Shown here piece after piece: positions 45,526 to 56,902 of a stretch of 64,000 bases of DNA (the first letter of the stretch is position 1; each line of letters starts with the position of its first letter). A model generated the notes under the pieces. The model was given only the letters and a program-made list of their open reading frames with translations, was not told the origin of the DNA and ran no database searches. The position numbers were made by a program, and so were the translations under genes. The stretch is from Bathymodiolus brooksi (Eukaryota; Mollusca; Bivalvia; Mytilida; Modiolidae): positions 98,423,689 to 98,487,688 of the forward strand of contig OY804578.1 in NCBI GenBank assembly GCA_963680875.1, written 5' to 3'.

Positions 45526-46219
45526 TCACAAAAGTTCGTAAATCGTTAAAAGGTTACTATCAGTTTACTTTTAACGACCATTTCGCAGAAAATTGTGATT
45601 TGCGATATACGAGAAATAATAATTTGATAATCCAGATTGGAGCTAAGCAGTCCGTGATCTGCAATTGATATTATATTATGCCAGGGAAACAGATGCATGT
45701 TTTCTTTCTTTCACCAATTATGACAGCTTTCTTGGAAAAGGGAACAGACAGAGATTTGCTGAAACATGGTTATTTGTCAAGTTTTGAAATAGTAAAACCT
45801 TTTTCATAACATGTCCATAGAGAATATTTCAAGGGTTGCTTCTGTTTTAAAGGACTCGATTGAAAGTCAAACCCTCAGGAAATGTTGCTATTCCAATCCC
45901 TTATGCAGGTGTGATGCATTTTATTTTCATAATTTGAGTTTGTTTAGTGTCCAACCTTCAATGTTGTTTATATTGACTTTGATTAGATAACAACTTGAAC
46001 GACGGAAGTCGTAATTAAAAATGTCCGAGAGTGTCGGGAAGGAGTGTTAGGTGTTATCGTGTTTAACGACACTTTAAACAATATTTCAGTTGTATCGTGG
46101 TGGCTTAGATCTGACCATCACATATTTTTGCAAAGCATGTCGACAGTGCAGTTTGTCTGAAAAACATTTTTCTATAAATTCTAATTCGTATGATTTACGA
46201 CCGTTTATGAAACGATGGT
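45526..46219. mobile_element. Possible 0.7-kb element with diverged inverted ends
   Basis: GACCATCGTTTCACAAAAGT plus TCGTAAATC on the left is the near reverse complement of GATTTACGACCGTTTATGAA plus ACGATGGT on the right. GATCT flanks both sides closely (45521-45525 and 46222-46226). The interior holds a SINE-A tail fragment (46049-46104). No coding motif seen. Confidence 0.5.
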
Positions 46220-46945
46220 GTGATCTCAGTCAGGAAAGTGATCGGTCATGTATTTGTGTGTTAAGGGTATCGATCTGACCTCTTTCTAAGATTTTTCTAT
46301 TTGAATTTGAAACTGTTTCGATTGACAGTGTTTTTTTTCTTCTTATTTCAGTGTTGAAACGTCACATTAATAGAAAAAAAGATAGGCTCAAAACATAATT
46401 AGTCCTGCAGGAATAATCAGATATATCTGTTTCGCTTTATTGTATATTTTCCGTCAGTAGTCTGTAATACGTGTTTTCTATAATGTCTAAGAGATTATAT
46501 AGTGAAACAATCACTGCATTCATGTATATAAAAAAAACAGATTGACAAAAATAGAACGAATAACAAGTCACGAAATGTATTATATATGTTGTCTACTTGA
46601 TTAAGCAAAAATCTTTCATCTTTTAGTATACACTATATATCAAAGGAATGTCATAACAATGTTGTCTCATGTCAAACAGGAAATGACGCAATCAATTACA
46701 CGACATGTATTAGAAAAGAAACGGAAATGAAATCAGGCATTCAAAGTGAGATGCAAAATATTGTTACATCGTCCGTTAATACCTTTCTTGTTATACTTCT
46801 ACAATATAGCTTTGATCCTCTGGTAAGATGAATGTCTGATGATAGTGCTGTCATGGTGTCAATGCTATTTCAATGACCACATGTTTATTACATATATATT
46901 TATATACTGAATTTATTTTAGTATTAAGCACAACATGCAGAATTA
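46220..46945. other. No recognised feature
   Basis: Unassigned AT-rich DNA. Confidence 0.5.
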
Positions 46946-47113
46946 CTTATGCAATTGCATGCCTATCACCACTAACGTTGTGAGTTCGAATTCCGCTCAG
47001 GCGAGGTGTACTCGATACAACATCTTGTGATAAAGTTTGTCAGTGAGTTGCTGCGGGTCGTTGGTTTTCTCTGGATACTCGGGTTTCCTCCACCAATAAA
47101 ACTGACCGCCATT
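46946..47113 (+). mobile_element. SINE-A copy, both ends truncated
   Basis: GCCTATCACCACTAACGTTG, box B GAGTTCGAATTCCGC and GTTTCCTCCACCAATAAAAC, stopping at ACTGACCGCCATTG before the tail. Confidence 0.83.
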
Positions 47114-48111
47114 GTATGAAGGTTTTATCTATATATTCTGTCACTGACTGCTATTGTTCTAATTATCACTAAATGTGAATCTTAGTTGCCACTTTTAGTT
47201 GTTTTCAATTATTTATTTTACATGTATTTTCAGTGTTTGATTTCATTTTCATTTATCTACTGATTTTTTTAAGTTTGTTTGTTTGTTTGTTTGTTTATTT
47301 GCTCTTTATTTTTGGTTTCTTAATGTATTTATTTCAATGAAGAACGAGGTTTTGTTTGTCTGTTTCATTTTTAATTCTGTTTTATTCTGAATCTCGTCAC
47401 ACCTATGCGAATTCCCCTAACAAACTAAGATTGAAAATAAATATGTAAATAGATAGCCATCACACAGTATGGACCGTTTAATAAGTTGTGAACGACAGCA
47501 TATATCCGAACGGTTGAAAACAGGCTTTGGCTACGAAAAAGTCTTTTTTCACTTCGTTTGGAAAATTTAAAGACAACTGCAACTAGAATGGTGTCTCCAA
47601 ACATGTTTTCTTAAACTTATAAACAAATGATAACAAATTCAACAACAAAGAATTTAATGCTCTTTGTTGCTTTTTGTTGTCACTTACAAAGCAATTACTG
47701 GCAATTTTAATCAATAATTCTTTAAGCGATTGAGAAACGTAATAATAATTTAAAGAAAAAAAAATTTTGGTGATAAGTTTACGAGTGGAAAGAATCACTA
47801 GAAATGTTGAATATTTTATGTGTTTTACTTGATAAACATTGAAATCCTGAATTTTATAATATGATTGTCATATAGATCTCATAGATATTATGCAAACCAG
47901 ATCATAAAACAACCAATATCATATTACATGTATATTAATTATTGAAATAAATATGATTGCACTGTGATTTTATCAAAAATCTATTCGGGCAAACACGTGT
48001 TTCTAATATTCCGTATATATGTCTGGTATGATGATTTCTTTAATCTGACTTTGACATTTAAAACGTCCAGGCTATGTATTAATTGCATCTGACATCTATA
48101 TGTAATATAGA
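47114..48111. other. No gene; TTTG microsatellite at 47274-47297
   Basis: A short (GTTT)n run lies within AT-rich unassigned DNA. The open frame at 47583-47798 lacks motifs. Confidence 0.5.
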
Positions 48112-48376
48112 AGGGTTAGGAATATGGTGTTTAACGTCAATTTCAACAATATTTTAGTTATATCATGGCGGTAAGTTTGGGGGTTTTTTTGGTGGAGGAA
48201 ACCGGAGTATCCGGAGAAAACCACCGACCTGCCACACGCCACTGACAAATTTTATCACATATTATTGTATCGAGTACACTTCGCCATGATTTGAACTCAC
48301 AACTTTAGCGGTTATATGCACTGATTACATAGGTAGCTGTTAATCCAAGTACCATGCGATCACGACCATGACGGCC
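48112..48376 (-). mobile_element. SINE-A copy
   Basis: Reversed tail GGGTTAGGAATATGGTGTTT to reversed head CACGACCATGACGGCC. A run of seven T interrupts the GTCAGTTTTATTGG block. Confidence 0.87.
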
Positions 48377-48540
48377 ACTGCAATATTGAACTATAACAGT
48401 ATGTTCAGTGATCCAGAGCTAAATAAGAACTGATCGTATGCATGTAGATGTATTTACATTTACATCTACATATAAACAATCCGTGACTGTCTACTTTATA
48501 CTTCCTAGTTTAATTTTAGCCGTTTAAAACTATAAATAGA

Positions 48541-48612
48541 AAAAGTAGATTTCAAATTTAGTGCGCACGACGCGTTTCTAAGATAACCTTCATCATGTGA
48601 CACTCAGTCACC
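48541..48612 (-). repeat. Repeat H fragment
   Basis: Minus strand reads GTGTCACATGATGAAGG, then GAAACGCGTC and GTGCGCAC. The arms GTG(T)CAC and GTGCGC pair with one bulge, but the core starts ATGATGA instead of CTGATGA. Confidence 0.8.
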
Positions 48613-48661
48613 AATAATCTGGCGAGTTTATCCTAGCTCTTTAAAACTATGTGATAAAGTT

Positions 48662-49012
48662 TTTTAGTAAGTGAGTGATTGTTGTTTAACGCTAAGGAAG
48701 GAACATTTTCAGTCGTATCATGACGAGAGTAAGTTACAGTTTGATGAGATGATGATGGGGTCCGCTATGAATTAGTTGGATGTTTATAGTGCTAGCTCAC
48801 TGAAATAACATTCCACGGATAAACATGTCGCCCACCTCGAACACATTATCCTGATTCCGATTCAATCATTATTTACTCTTAATCCTTTATGTTGCATGCA
48901 TAGCGGAGAAGCTGTAAAGACAAATTTCATAGTATTTGGTTTGACACTACCGGGATTCGAAACTATGATCAATCGCACTCGAGACGAGCACCCGAACCCT
49001 TAAACCGCCGAT
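48662..49012 (-). mobile_element. SINE-D, longest copy
   Basis: The plus strand begins with the reversed tail (TGAGTGATTGTTGTTTAACG), then CATGACGAGAG, GATGAGATGATGATGG and TAGTGCTAGCTCACTGAA. It ends in a head that on the minus strand shows box B TTTCGAATCCCGG (around 48950). Confidence 0.75.
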
Positions 49013-49047
49013 AAGGTTCTATATAGTTTGCTTACTTCACTGTTTGG

Positions 49048-49125
49048 TTCAGTGAGCGGTGGTTTCCCACCACCAATAACACTACAACAATATCGCTAAA
49101 ATGTTGTTGAACATGTTAATAACCT
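49048..49125 (+). mobile_element. Diverged SINE tail fragment
   Basis: TTCAGTGAGCGGTGGTTTCC, CACCACCAATAACAC and TAAAATGTTGTTGAACATGT recall the SINE-A 3-prime half. Confidence 0.5.
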
Positions 49126-50265
49126 ATTATAACCCATAAACCTTGCCTATCTTTTTCTGTATAATAAACTCATCGCAATTCTCATGACACTTTAATTTTA
49201 CACAGGAAAATTCAAGACTAATATGGAAAGTCTATTTCCTTTAAACCGTTCTTTGTCTTTGTAATCATTAGTTACGCGTAGAGTTCAGCAGGATAAAATA
49301 AGACATTAATTTACTAGTTACATGTCTCCAACGCTGAAGTTAAGGAAATCGGAAATGAGTTTGCTTTTAAAAACAAGAAGACCATCCGTCAAGTCTTTAA
49401 CTTAGAGAGTTATATCGATTTTTCAGATATAATAAGTTATGAAATATTTTTTTTACCATATATTTTCATTCCGTTCAGACAGAAAAACAATAATTGTGTT
49501 GTATCTACATGTAGCCTGGAAATAAGATAGGAGATTTATATTCGTCTGATATTTTATATGCATTCACACGAAGAACATTCGCTTAAATATAAACCCTCTG
49601 ATTTTATTGAATTAAATAACTATCTGTAAGTATCTCAGCGACAAGTTCAGAAGGTATTTCGGTCGGTTGATTCGTGAAAAGTACAGTCAAAGCTGTATTA
49701 AGAGAAAGAAAAAATATTCTTTAAAGACAGGTGACCTCTTAAAAGAGGTTTTATTCATTTCGACTAATTGTAATTTGTCTCATTTATTTTAGGTTGAGGA
49801 TGCATTTTGAAAGTACTCAAATATATTGGTGAAGCATATAGTAATACACCCCTTTAGGAACCTGGAAATAGTATATGCTATTCGGGTGTAAGACATGACA
49901 TATAATCTCACATTTCACATGTATATATCCCGAGTCATGTAGGCATATCAAATGTTAGTTTTGGAGTTAGATATGACAGAGGAGTTTTACGTCGTATGCA
50001 ATGCTCGTCTTCATTTTACTTACCGCTTGACATTATGAAAAATTCAGAGGGCATTCAACCGAATTTTCACAGTTTACATTTCCGGTGCACGCAATGACCT
50101 AAAACTCCTCATTAAATATGCTATGACTCGAGAATAAGCATATACATCCAAAACAGTTCAAAGGAAGGATGTCATTAATGAATTTTAAGTTTCACAAAAT
50201 TGTATCTTGTAGATGTACTTAAGTTTATGATTTCCGACTGTTGCAACTGACTTGGAACTAACTGA
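49126..50265. other. No recognised feature
   Basis: AT-rich DNA; no gene or repeat supported. Confidence 0.5.
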
Positions 50266-50273
50266 CACAGAGC

Positions 50274-50556
50274 CAGTGCCGGATTTACCTGATCTAGGCT
50301 GAAGCCTAGCGTCTCAAAATTTAGGGGGACTCCAGTCAAGGTGTATTATATTTTCGTACTGTACTTTCTAAACCATCCATCAGTAGTTTTCCTTACACAG
50401 TTGCACTCCATTTCAGATCATTGCAGAATTTTAAACAACCCTCGTTGAAATTGATTAAACACACTTCCATGTTCCTTCAGTCGTGAAGGTGGGGAATTGG
50501 GAGGGGCTTCACAAGTGGATTAACCTAGAACGTCTCTTTATCTAAATCCGGCACTG
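50274..50556. mobile_element. hAT-type MITE, 283 bp
   Basis: Starts CAGTGCCGGATTTA and ends TAAATCCGGCACTG, a perfect 14-bp inverted pair. It is flanked by exact 8-bp duplicates CACAGAGC (50266-50273 and 50557-50564). A CAGTG start with 8-bp duplication is diagnostic for hAT non-autonomous elements. No coding capacity. Confidence 0.95.
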
Positions 50557-50564
50557 CACAGAGC

Positions 50565-51980
50565 ATCATAATTTGTTTAGGTAATTCTGACTTGTACATA
50601 TAATGAGGTAATGATCTATGTAAATTCATTCAATTGGGTTAAGTAGACAACTATAAATAAATAATGGAAACAACTATTGTAATATTATGTAAACAACATC
50701 AACAGAACATGCAAATTGAATCGGGTCGTATCAAAATAATTATTACAATATCTATATCATAGCATTTCCTGAAATTATAGAGTATTTGTTTGTTCAGATG
50801 GTACGTTTATCTTGCAACTACAGATAAGAGTATTGTCAATATCAGAGATTTTATTTTTAATTTGCTAATCTTTCGAGCAAAAAATCAGGATATTTGTGAT
50901 AGTTCCCGTGAGGTATACAATGTTTCAATGACGAAAGATCTGGGTACAAATGAGGCAACAATGAAAGATACTTAGATAAACCCTCCCACCTACCACCCTC
51001 TCCCTAACCTCAGCAAAAAAGTAAATAATATCAGATCGAACAGTATGAATTATCACGTACAAGATACAATCACTAACCTAACGACATAACGCCCGTGGGT
51101 TTGTTCTAAGTCAATGAACTCAGACAAATGACGTTTCTGCATTTAAAATTACTTTCCATCTAAATACAATAAGGTCATTTATCATTTGTTAAATGGAGAA
51201 TATTAAGAAAACGTCTAATAAAATTATTAATATTTCTGTTATCTTTTGTCATATTTCATATTTCTGTCAAAAAATAAAGATAGTCGTTTTATATCGAAGT
51301 GTAGCGTTGTAATATAAGCGGATTATATCCTTTGGTGTATATTCATTCACACGAATAGATTGCACTACTTATACCGTCTGGTTTGACCGAATCAAATATT
51401 GAATTACTAGTACTGCACATTATTGTAACAAGGACAAATAACAATATTTCTTTTTATATCATGAAGATTATTAACATGACTATATTTTCACAACAGATTA
51501 TATTTCTTTTTTTTTTTAATTAATTTCGGGTTTATAATGATTTTTTAAGGCTACCAAATATTCTAGTAAATCAAAGAAAAGTACTAATTAAGCATGTAAT
51601 TTTGATCTGTGAAAATCTTTAGTTTTCAGAGTAGCGTTTTGTGGATCATTGTCTTTTTTCCTTCCGGACGTTGTATTGTTTGTTCGTTTTCGGAATACGG
51701 CCTCTGATTACCTTGTTGATATCTTCAAATTTGTTTTACAACAACTGCGCATGCTTGTACCAGAACCATAGTCATATCCGGGTATATTTTTGTTGGCCTT
51801 CGTAAAGAAGAACTTTTATATTATGCATTGGTCTCTTCAAGCTACCAATATATTGTTATACAATAAATAGTTTTATACTATTTCAAAAACTTATATTCAC
51901 AACAACTAATGCGGAAGGTTATTGTATTTTAAAAAAAATCATTTCGTGTTTTAAATTGCTCATAATGACTTAATGCAAAC
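50565..51980. other. No recognised feature
   Basis: Unassigned AT-rich DNA. The open frame at 50790-50975 has no recognised motif. Confidence 0.5.
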
Positions 51981-52086
51981 ACTTTTAATTTATTTGACTT
52001 TCCAATCTTTCGATTTTGAGCGTCACCTGATGAAGGTTATTCCAGAAACGCGTCGTGCGCACTTAATTTGATATCGACGTTTTTAT
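51981..52086 (+). repeat. Repeat H copy (sense), best conserved
   Basis: TTTGACTTTCCAATCTTTCG, then GCGTCACCTGATGAAGGTTA, TTCCAGAAACGCGTC and TTTGATATCGACGTTTTTAT. Confidence 0.88.
52020..52060 (+). ncRNA. Hammerhead-ribozyme-like motif
   Basis: Ordered parts: arm GCGTCAC (52020-52026), CTGATGA (52027-52033), a short stem II AGG-TTAT-TCCA with two G-C pairs, GAAAC (52045-52049), a minimal stem III (AC with GT around GC), the cleavage-site triplet GTC (52052-52054), and arm GTGCGC (52055-52060). The two arms pair over six positions with one bulged T. These are the invariant core nucleotides of a type I hammerhead with very short stem III, a form known from Penelope-like elements and retrozymes. 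Stem II is weak (A-A opposite the core, two pairs), so activity is uncertain. Confidence 0.5.
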
Positions 52087-52463
52087 TACGGTAAAATACA
52101 CATTTAAACTTTAATATAAAACCAAAGTGCAGTTCATTCGAGTTCGATTGTGTTGTTAACGAAAAAAAAATTATAAAAATAGCTGAGATCAAAGATGGAA
52201 TATTAACAAAGTTCAATATTATAGGAAATAATGATTATACTAGACCGGCCAATGTTTCCGGAACTACTTAATAAATCATGTCAACATTACGGTCTGGACA
52301 GATGTTTCCGGATTTCCAATTTACATCAAATAACTCCCGGAAGTACAATGACTGAGAAGTTATGGATACTGCCAATCAAACTACTAGATTTTAGTAATTA
52401 AAATATCAACTTAAGACTTTTCTACTTTCAGGGATAGTCTTTGGCCACATTTGATTGGCTTTA

Positions 52464-52655
52464 GTAAAAACGTAGATATCTAATTAAATGCGCAGAAGAC
52501 GTCTCTGGAATATCCTTCATCAGATTACTCTCATAGTCAAAATCCGAATAATTTAAAAGTCTTTCAGAGCAAGTAAACTAAATGGCATATATGTAACATG
52601 ATAGCCAAAAGCAACCAGAATTATAATTTATCTATGCCTGAAGGAGACTAATTTT
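52464..52655 (-). repeat. Repeat H copy
   Basis: AAAACGTAGATATCTAATTA to AGCCAAAAGCAACC. Minus strand keeps CTGATGAAGGATATTCCAGA but has GAGAC in place of GAAAC. Confidence 0.8.
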
Positions 52656-53000
52656 GGTTGTCTATCTTTCTTTTATTTTAAAACTAGCACTATTTTAACC
52701 CGAATAATGCAGTCGTTATATTACGCTTTGCTACATTAACCTCGAGTAGCGATAGTGGATAGAGGGCGCTGAATTATTCGAGTTAGCACTATTTACGATA
52801 TATAGGTTACTGAAAATCGTGTCAATGGTATTGAGATTCATTGGTACATTACTCACGTTTATCATAAGACCTATGTGAAATAGGTTATGTAGTATATACA
52901 TACGTTAAATCAATGGTAGACTATTGATATTCATTCCAGAAAGCTTACAACGTATCGAAACCATAGCACAGTCAAGACACAAGCACTTGTACATGAAATA

Positions 53001-53140
53001 ATAACGAAGATATATAATTTAGTGCGCATCACCATCACCAGGAACGCTCAAAGGTCAAAGGCTAGAAACAAATAATTTAAAAGTCTTTAAAAGGTAGCAA
53101 GAAAATAAACGGGCCTAAACAGTCCTGAACAGGATAGCTA
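53001..53140 (-). repeat. Repeat H fragment
   Basis: AACGAAGATATATAATTTAG to CAGTCCTGAACAGGATAGCT. Much of the hammerhead-like part is lost. It abuts a repeat C copy without spacer. Confidence 0.7.
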
Positions 53141-53307
53141 AGAAGAGTTTGAAGATACCAAAGGGGCAATCAGAATTCGCATATCGAAGAAGAACAGAAA
53201 ACACAATGGCCAAAAGAAAAATTCAAAAAGGACAAACAACGATCTACAAAACATACATATAAAACTAAAGATCTAGTAACACGAACCCCACTAAAAATTG
53301 GCGAAGG
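53141..53307 (+). repeat. Repeat C copy, 3-prime truncated
   Basis: AAGAGTTTGAAGATACCAAA, GGCCAAAAGAAAAATTC and CTAGTAACACGAACCCCACT. Confidence 0.85.
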
Positions 53308-53354
53308 TTTACAGATCCTGAATTATGTAAATATTATTAAAACTATAATAGGTT

Positions 53355-53510
53355 CTTACATACGTTCTTGGGAAAGACCGGGTGATCTTCCACGAGTGAT
53401 AGAAATTTTATGTCTTTTCGCGAGTGGAGCGCAGCGAAACGAGCGAAAAGACACAAAAATTTCTATCACGAGTGGAAGATCACCCGGGCTTTCCCAACAA
53501 CGCATGTAAG
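53355..53510. mobile_element. Foldback element
   Basis: GGGTGATCTTCCACGAGTGA to TCTTTTCGC on the left mirrors GCGAAAAGA to TCACGAGTGGAAGATCACCC on the right, with outer CTTACATACGTTCTTGGGAA mirrored by TTCCCAACAACGCATGTAAG. Arms about 70 bp, centre GAGTGGAGCGCAGCGAAACG. Confidence 0.92.
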
Positions 53511-54078
53511 TATCTATTTCTTCCGTAAACCAACAACTTTCACCATCGCGAACTCTTAGAGACGCCCGCCATTGATCAATAACTAATTTGCATAAATTAT
53601 CAGATCAATATCGTTGAGCGTTATGAAATACACATAACATAAAATTGACTTTTGTGACACCGACTAATAAACTAAGTAGCTTTCTACTGATATTTGAAGT
53701 ACAGTATTTTCCTTCATGAGACACCCCATACATGAAATATGAGTGACACATATTTTGACGTCATTGAAGAATGACGTCAAAGGTACGGAAAAGGACATCT
53801 AGAAATACGAAAAAATGAAATAAAAGACACAAATATATTTAATACGGTTGGAGTCTGTATTTGAAAAAAAACAATGGTTAAATCCGTAATATATCTATTA
53901 TTCAGCTATCAGACAGGGTATGTAATGTGACATTCCTGGCTTAGGGTATATATTTAAACGATTTTTTGTTCTTGTTAGAGGCGTTCTGATTGAATGTCAC
54001 AACGGGTAAAGACGAGTGCACGTGGACTCGTCTTACCTCGGTCGTCTTCACCCGAAAACGGCCATTTACGGAAGAAAG
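53511..54078. other. Spacer with short inverted borders
   Basis: TTTCTTCCGTAAA (53518-53530) is mirrored by TTTACGGAAGAAA at 54065-54077, about 560 bp apart. A hairpin GACGAGTGCACGTGGACTCGTC lies near 54010. This could be a second decayed palindromic element; no gene is seen. Confidence 0.5.
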
Positions 54079-54258
54079 ATTCTTCTCCCTCAGGTATAGA
54101 TGGCTGATTTTGACTATCTTGTTTAGGCCCTATGGTTTTCTTCCTCCCAAAGACTTTTATATTATTTAGCTTTTAAATCTTTTGGTATTGAGCGTACCTG
54201 ATGAAGGTCATTCCAAAAAAAGCGTCGTACGTACTAAATTTGATATCTACATTGTTAT
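54079..54258 (+). repeat. Repeat H copy (sense), near full length
   Basis: TTCTTCTCCCTCAGGTATAG, TGGCTGATTTTGACTATC, CTCCCAAAGACTTTTATATT and GCGTACCTGATGAAGGTCAT. The arms GCGTAC (54192-54197) and GTACGT (54227-54232) pair fully, but GAAAC is replaced by an A run. Confidence 0.88.
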
Positions 54259-54522
54259 TAGTTATGTCTGAGAGATATTCACCTTTGTTTTTCAATTTTA
54301 TTGGAAATTCTTCGTTGATTGACAATGATATTTGTTCGATGTTGTTGGTAATAATGTCCATGACACATGTTTCCTTTCACCAATTGCCAATTGCCATCTG
54401 ATGACCAAACCTAGTACATGTAACCTGACATGATCGTTTTAATATCACGTAAGTCACTAGTTTTTTTAAGACTGTCCTCTGCTATATCTGGATGTGTTCG
54501 TTTATCCACTTGGGTGGGGTTT

Positions 54523-54610
54523 TGTTTGCTTGTTTGTTTGTTTGTTTGTTTGGTTGGTTGTTTATTTGTTTGTTTGTTTGTTTGTTTGTTTGTTTTTTTT
54601 GTCTTTTTTT
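54523..54610 (+). repeat. (GTTT)n microsatellite
   Basis: Interrupted GTTT repeats followed by T-rich sequence. The apparent open frames are K/Q/T or C/L/F low-complexity artefacts. Confidence 0.95.
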
Positions 54611-54883
54611 GTTTTATATGATTGATACCACTGTCGTTTTTCTTTGCCGCAAGCATTGTCTGTATGCTTCTCACACCTTTTATGATTGTGGTAGACAGAA
54701 ATCGCTCAAGATATGAGAAATCGATGTAACCACGGCCGCATTACATTGGGGCGGAATATGGCTTCATAATTAGAGGCATACAATGGGGCAGGGAAAATAC
54801 ATACAATGGGGCGAAATTTACCTGTAAAATTTAATGAATTACCTGTAAACATAATGATACCTTGTTAACTAAGCAGTGCGTAT

Positions 54884-55667
54884 GTGAAAACTTTTTACAT
54901 GGTTCGCAACCTTCTGAACACATTTATTTCAAATAACTATTTGTCTTCATACAAGTTGGACTTGCAAATTGTGAAAACTCAAACTAATATTGGAAAAGAA
55001 TGCTTGATCGTAGATGGGTATACGTTTCGTAGGGATAGTATACTAAAGTCTGGGGAAATATCTTGGCACTGTTTCTTAAACAGACAGAAATGCAAGGCTA
55101 AAATAAGAATAGATGCTGATTCTACTAGAATTTTGTCCGGAACACTGGACCACAACCACCCAGCAAGGGACCGCTCTTTTGGAAAGGAACCTGGTAAGAA
55201 ACCGGGTGAAACGGAAAGCTACGGAAGATATTTCGTCCAGACCAGCAAAAGTAATTACAAATAATGAACTGTTCGCTTCCAATGAAGAAAACCTTAAGCC
55301 TAGTGACATCACACGTTTACGCCAGGCACTGTACAGAGAAAGGCCGAACAAATTTCCTAAACTACCTTCCTCTATTGAGGAGGTCAGTGATATTTTGAAC
55401 TTTTTGAAACCAATAAACACAAGCAAGGATGAAGATTTATTGTTAGTGAATGATGCTGATTCTAGGATAGTGATCTTTAGTTCCCCAACAAACTTGAAAT
55501 TCTTTGTGATGATGTTTCTGAAATATATGCTGACAGAACAATTAAATATTGCCCCAAATTTTTCAATCAACTGCAAAATACCATTCACAAGTTCAAGAAC
55601 GGACATTGCTTACAACTTATGTATTGTCTTCTACCAAATAAATCACAACCATCAGAATCTAATTAAG
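54884..55667 (+). pseudogene. FLYWCH zinc finger / MULE-type transposase pseudogene
   Basis: The first frame (from 54884) holds a FLYWCH-type zinc finger: LIVDGYTFRRDS, then SWHC, KCKAKIRI and LDHNHP, giving the C-C-H-H ligands. A frame change near 55190 leads to KRKATEDISSRPAKV, KLPSSIEEVSDIL and SRIVIFSSPTNLKF, the linker before MULE-type transposase cores. A second frame change near 55495 gives EIYADRTIKYCPKFFNQLQN then TIHKF, matching the family pattern around the first catalytic Asp (usually F-MDGTFK--P--F-QLYTIH). It ends in TAA at 55665-55667. Everything beyond the first catalytic Asp is missing and no inverted ends were found. Such proteins cut and paste Mutator-like elements. This copy is clearly inactive. 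Confidence 0.8.
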
Positions 55668-56213
55668 ATAGCTAAAAAAATAAAAATAGCTATGTTTTTC
55701 TTCCCGTTAGCCGCATAAAATTCTAGACGAAGACTTTACTTTGAAATCTACCAAAAGTCAACTTAGCATTGCCAATATAAAAAAAAGCTGAAGAAGTTGT
55801 AAATGATCACTCTCTATAAGTTTGTCACATAACGGACTGAACTTTAGCGATACGAGGCTAATGTTTGTCATTTTTGTTCTTAGCTTCTATGTAATATATG
55901 TTGTATCATATAAATGTAACAATGTAGGTATATGAATGTTTCCCCATTGAAATGTTTATATAGTACAGTATAGTATATTGTTAACAGTTGTTGTTATTTG
56001 TCCTCATGTTTTTATGTTTCTGATATTTATTATGTAATTATCAAAGCAAAACTTGCAATACTGTTGTAGAATTAAAGCAAAGAAGGATGTCAGTAACTTA
56101 TGTTAACAAAGCGACATACGAGTGACGTTGGATGCTTAATAAGCCAAATTATAACATTTCTGAAATTCTTCTCTACTATTTGATAAGTTAGGGTTAGGGT
56201 TAACTCAAAATAT
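55668..56213. other. No recognised feature
   Basis: AT-rich DNA after the pseudogene; a TTAGGGTTAGGGTTAA phrase at 56188-56204 precedes the next repeat C copy. Confidence 0.5.
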
Positions 56214-56465
56214 AAGTTGAGGATACCTAACGGGTAATCAATAGTAAATCGCAGAAGGAAAGACAATGCAATGGCCAAAAGAAAAAGGACAAAATGACAA
56301 ACAATGATGTACAAAAAACTACACAGAAAACTAAAGATCGAGCAACACGAAACTCATGCCAAAAACAAGGTGTGAACCCAATGGCTCCGGAAAACAAGGT
56401 GTGAACCCAGTGGCTCCGGACGGATAGGAAGTCCCAGCTCCACATGTGACACCTATCGTGTTACT
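56214..56465 (+). repeat. Repeat C copy with 31-bp internal duplication
   Basis: AAGTTGAGGATACCTAACGG, CAATGGCCAAAAGAAAAAGG and CTAAAGATCGAGCAACACGA. AACAAGGTGTGAACCCA(A/G)TGG with CTCCGGA occurs twice in tandem near 56363-56420. Confidence 0.9.
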
Positions 56466-56902
56466 ATTTTACCTCAAACCTATCTGCCATCGAACTCTTT
56501 TTTTGCTTGGATATTTGCGTGATGTAGATATGGACAATTAGTCTCTTCATCTGCCTTTCAAATGCCCAAGAATGCATAGCAGACGTCTCATGTTTTTGCT
56601 ATATATGGTGAGTGCGCACGTGAATAATTGTCTCACGTATCTTGTGAGACCTGCGTGATCATGATAATATTGTAATGAAATTTACGATGCCTGGCTCTTG
56701 TCACCACCACGGTTGATGAATAAGATTCACACCGGTGACCGGTACTTGTTGTATCCGGATATTGCAAGGCTTATCAGTGACGTACGAAATATTGGAGGTC
56801 ATCTATGAATACTCAGGTGTCTTCCACTATAAAACTGAGAATATGACTATAACATTTCAGAAATGGTCCGTTAATATGTGCCCTAAATCCCAATATTTTT
56901 TC

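Noticed and set aside
56188..56204. Interstitial telomere, TTAGGGTTAGGGTTAA
   Set aside because: Only about two and a half units, as in SINE-A tails; no array.
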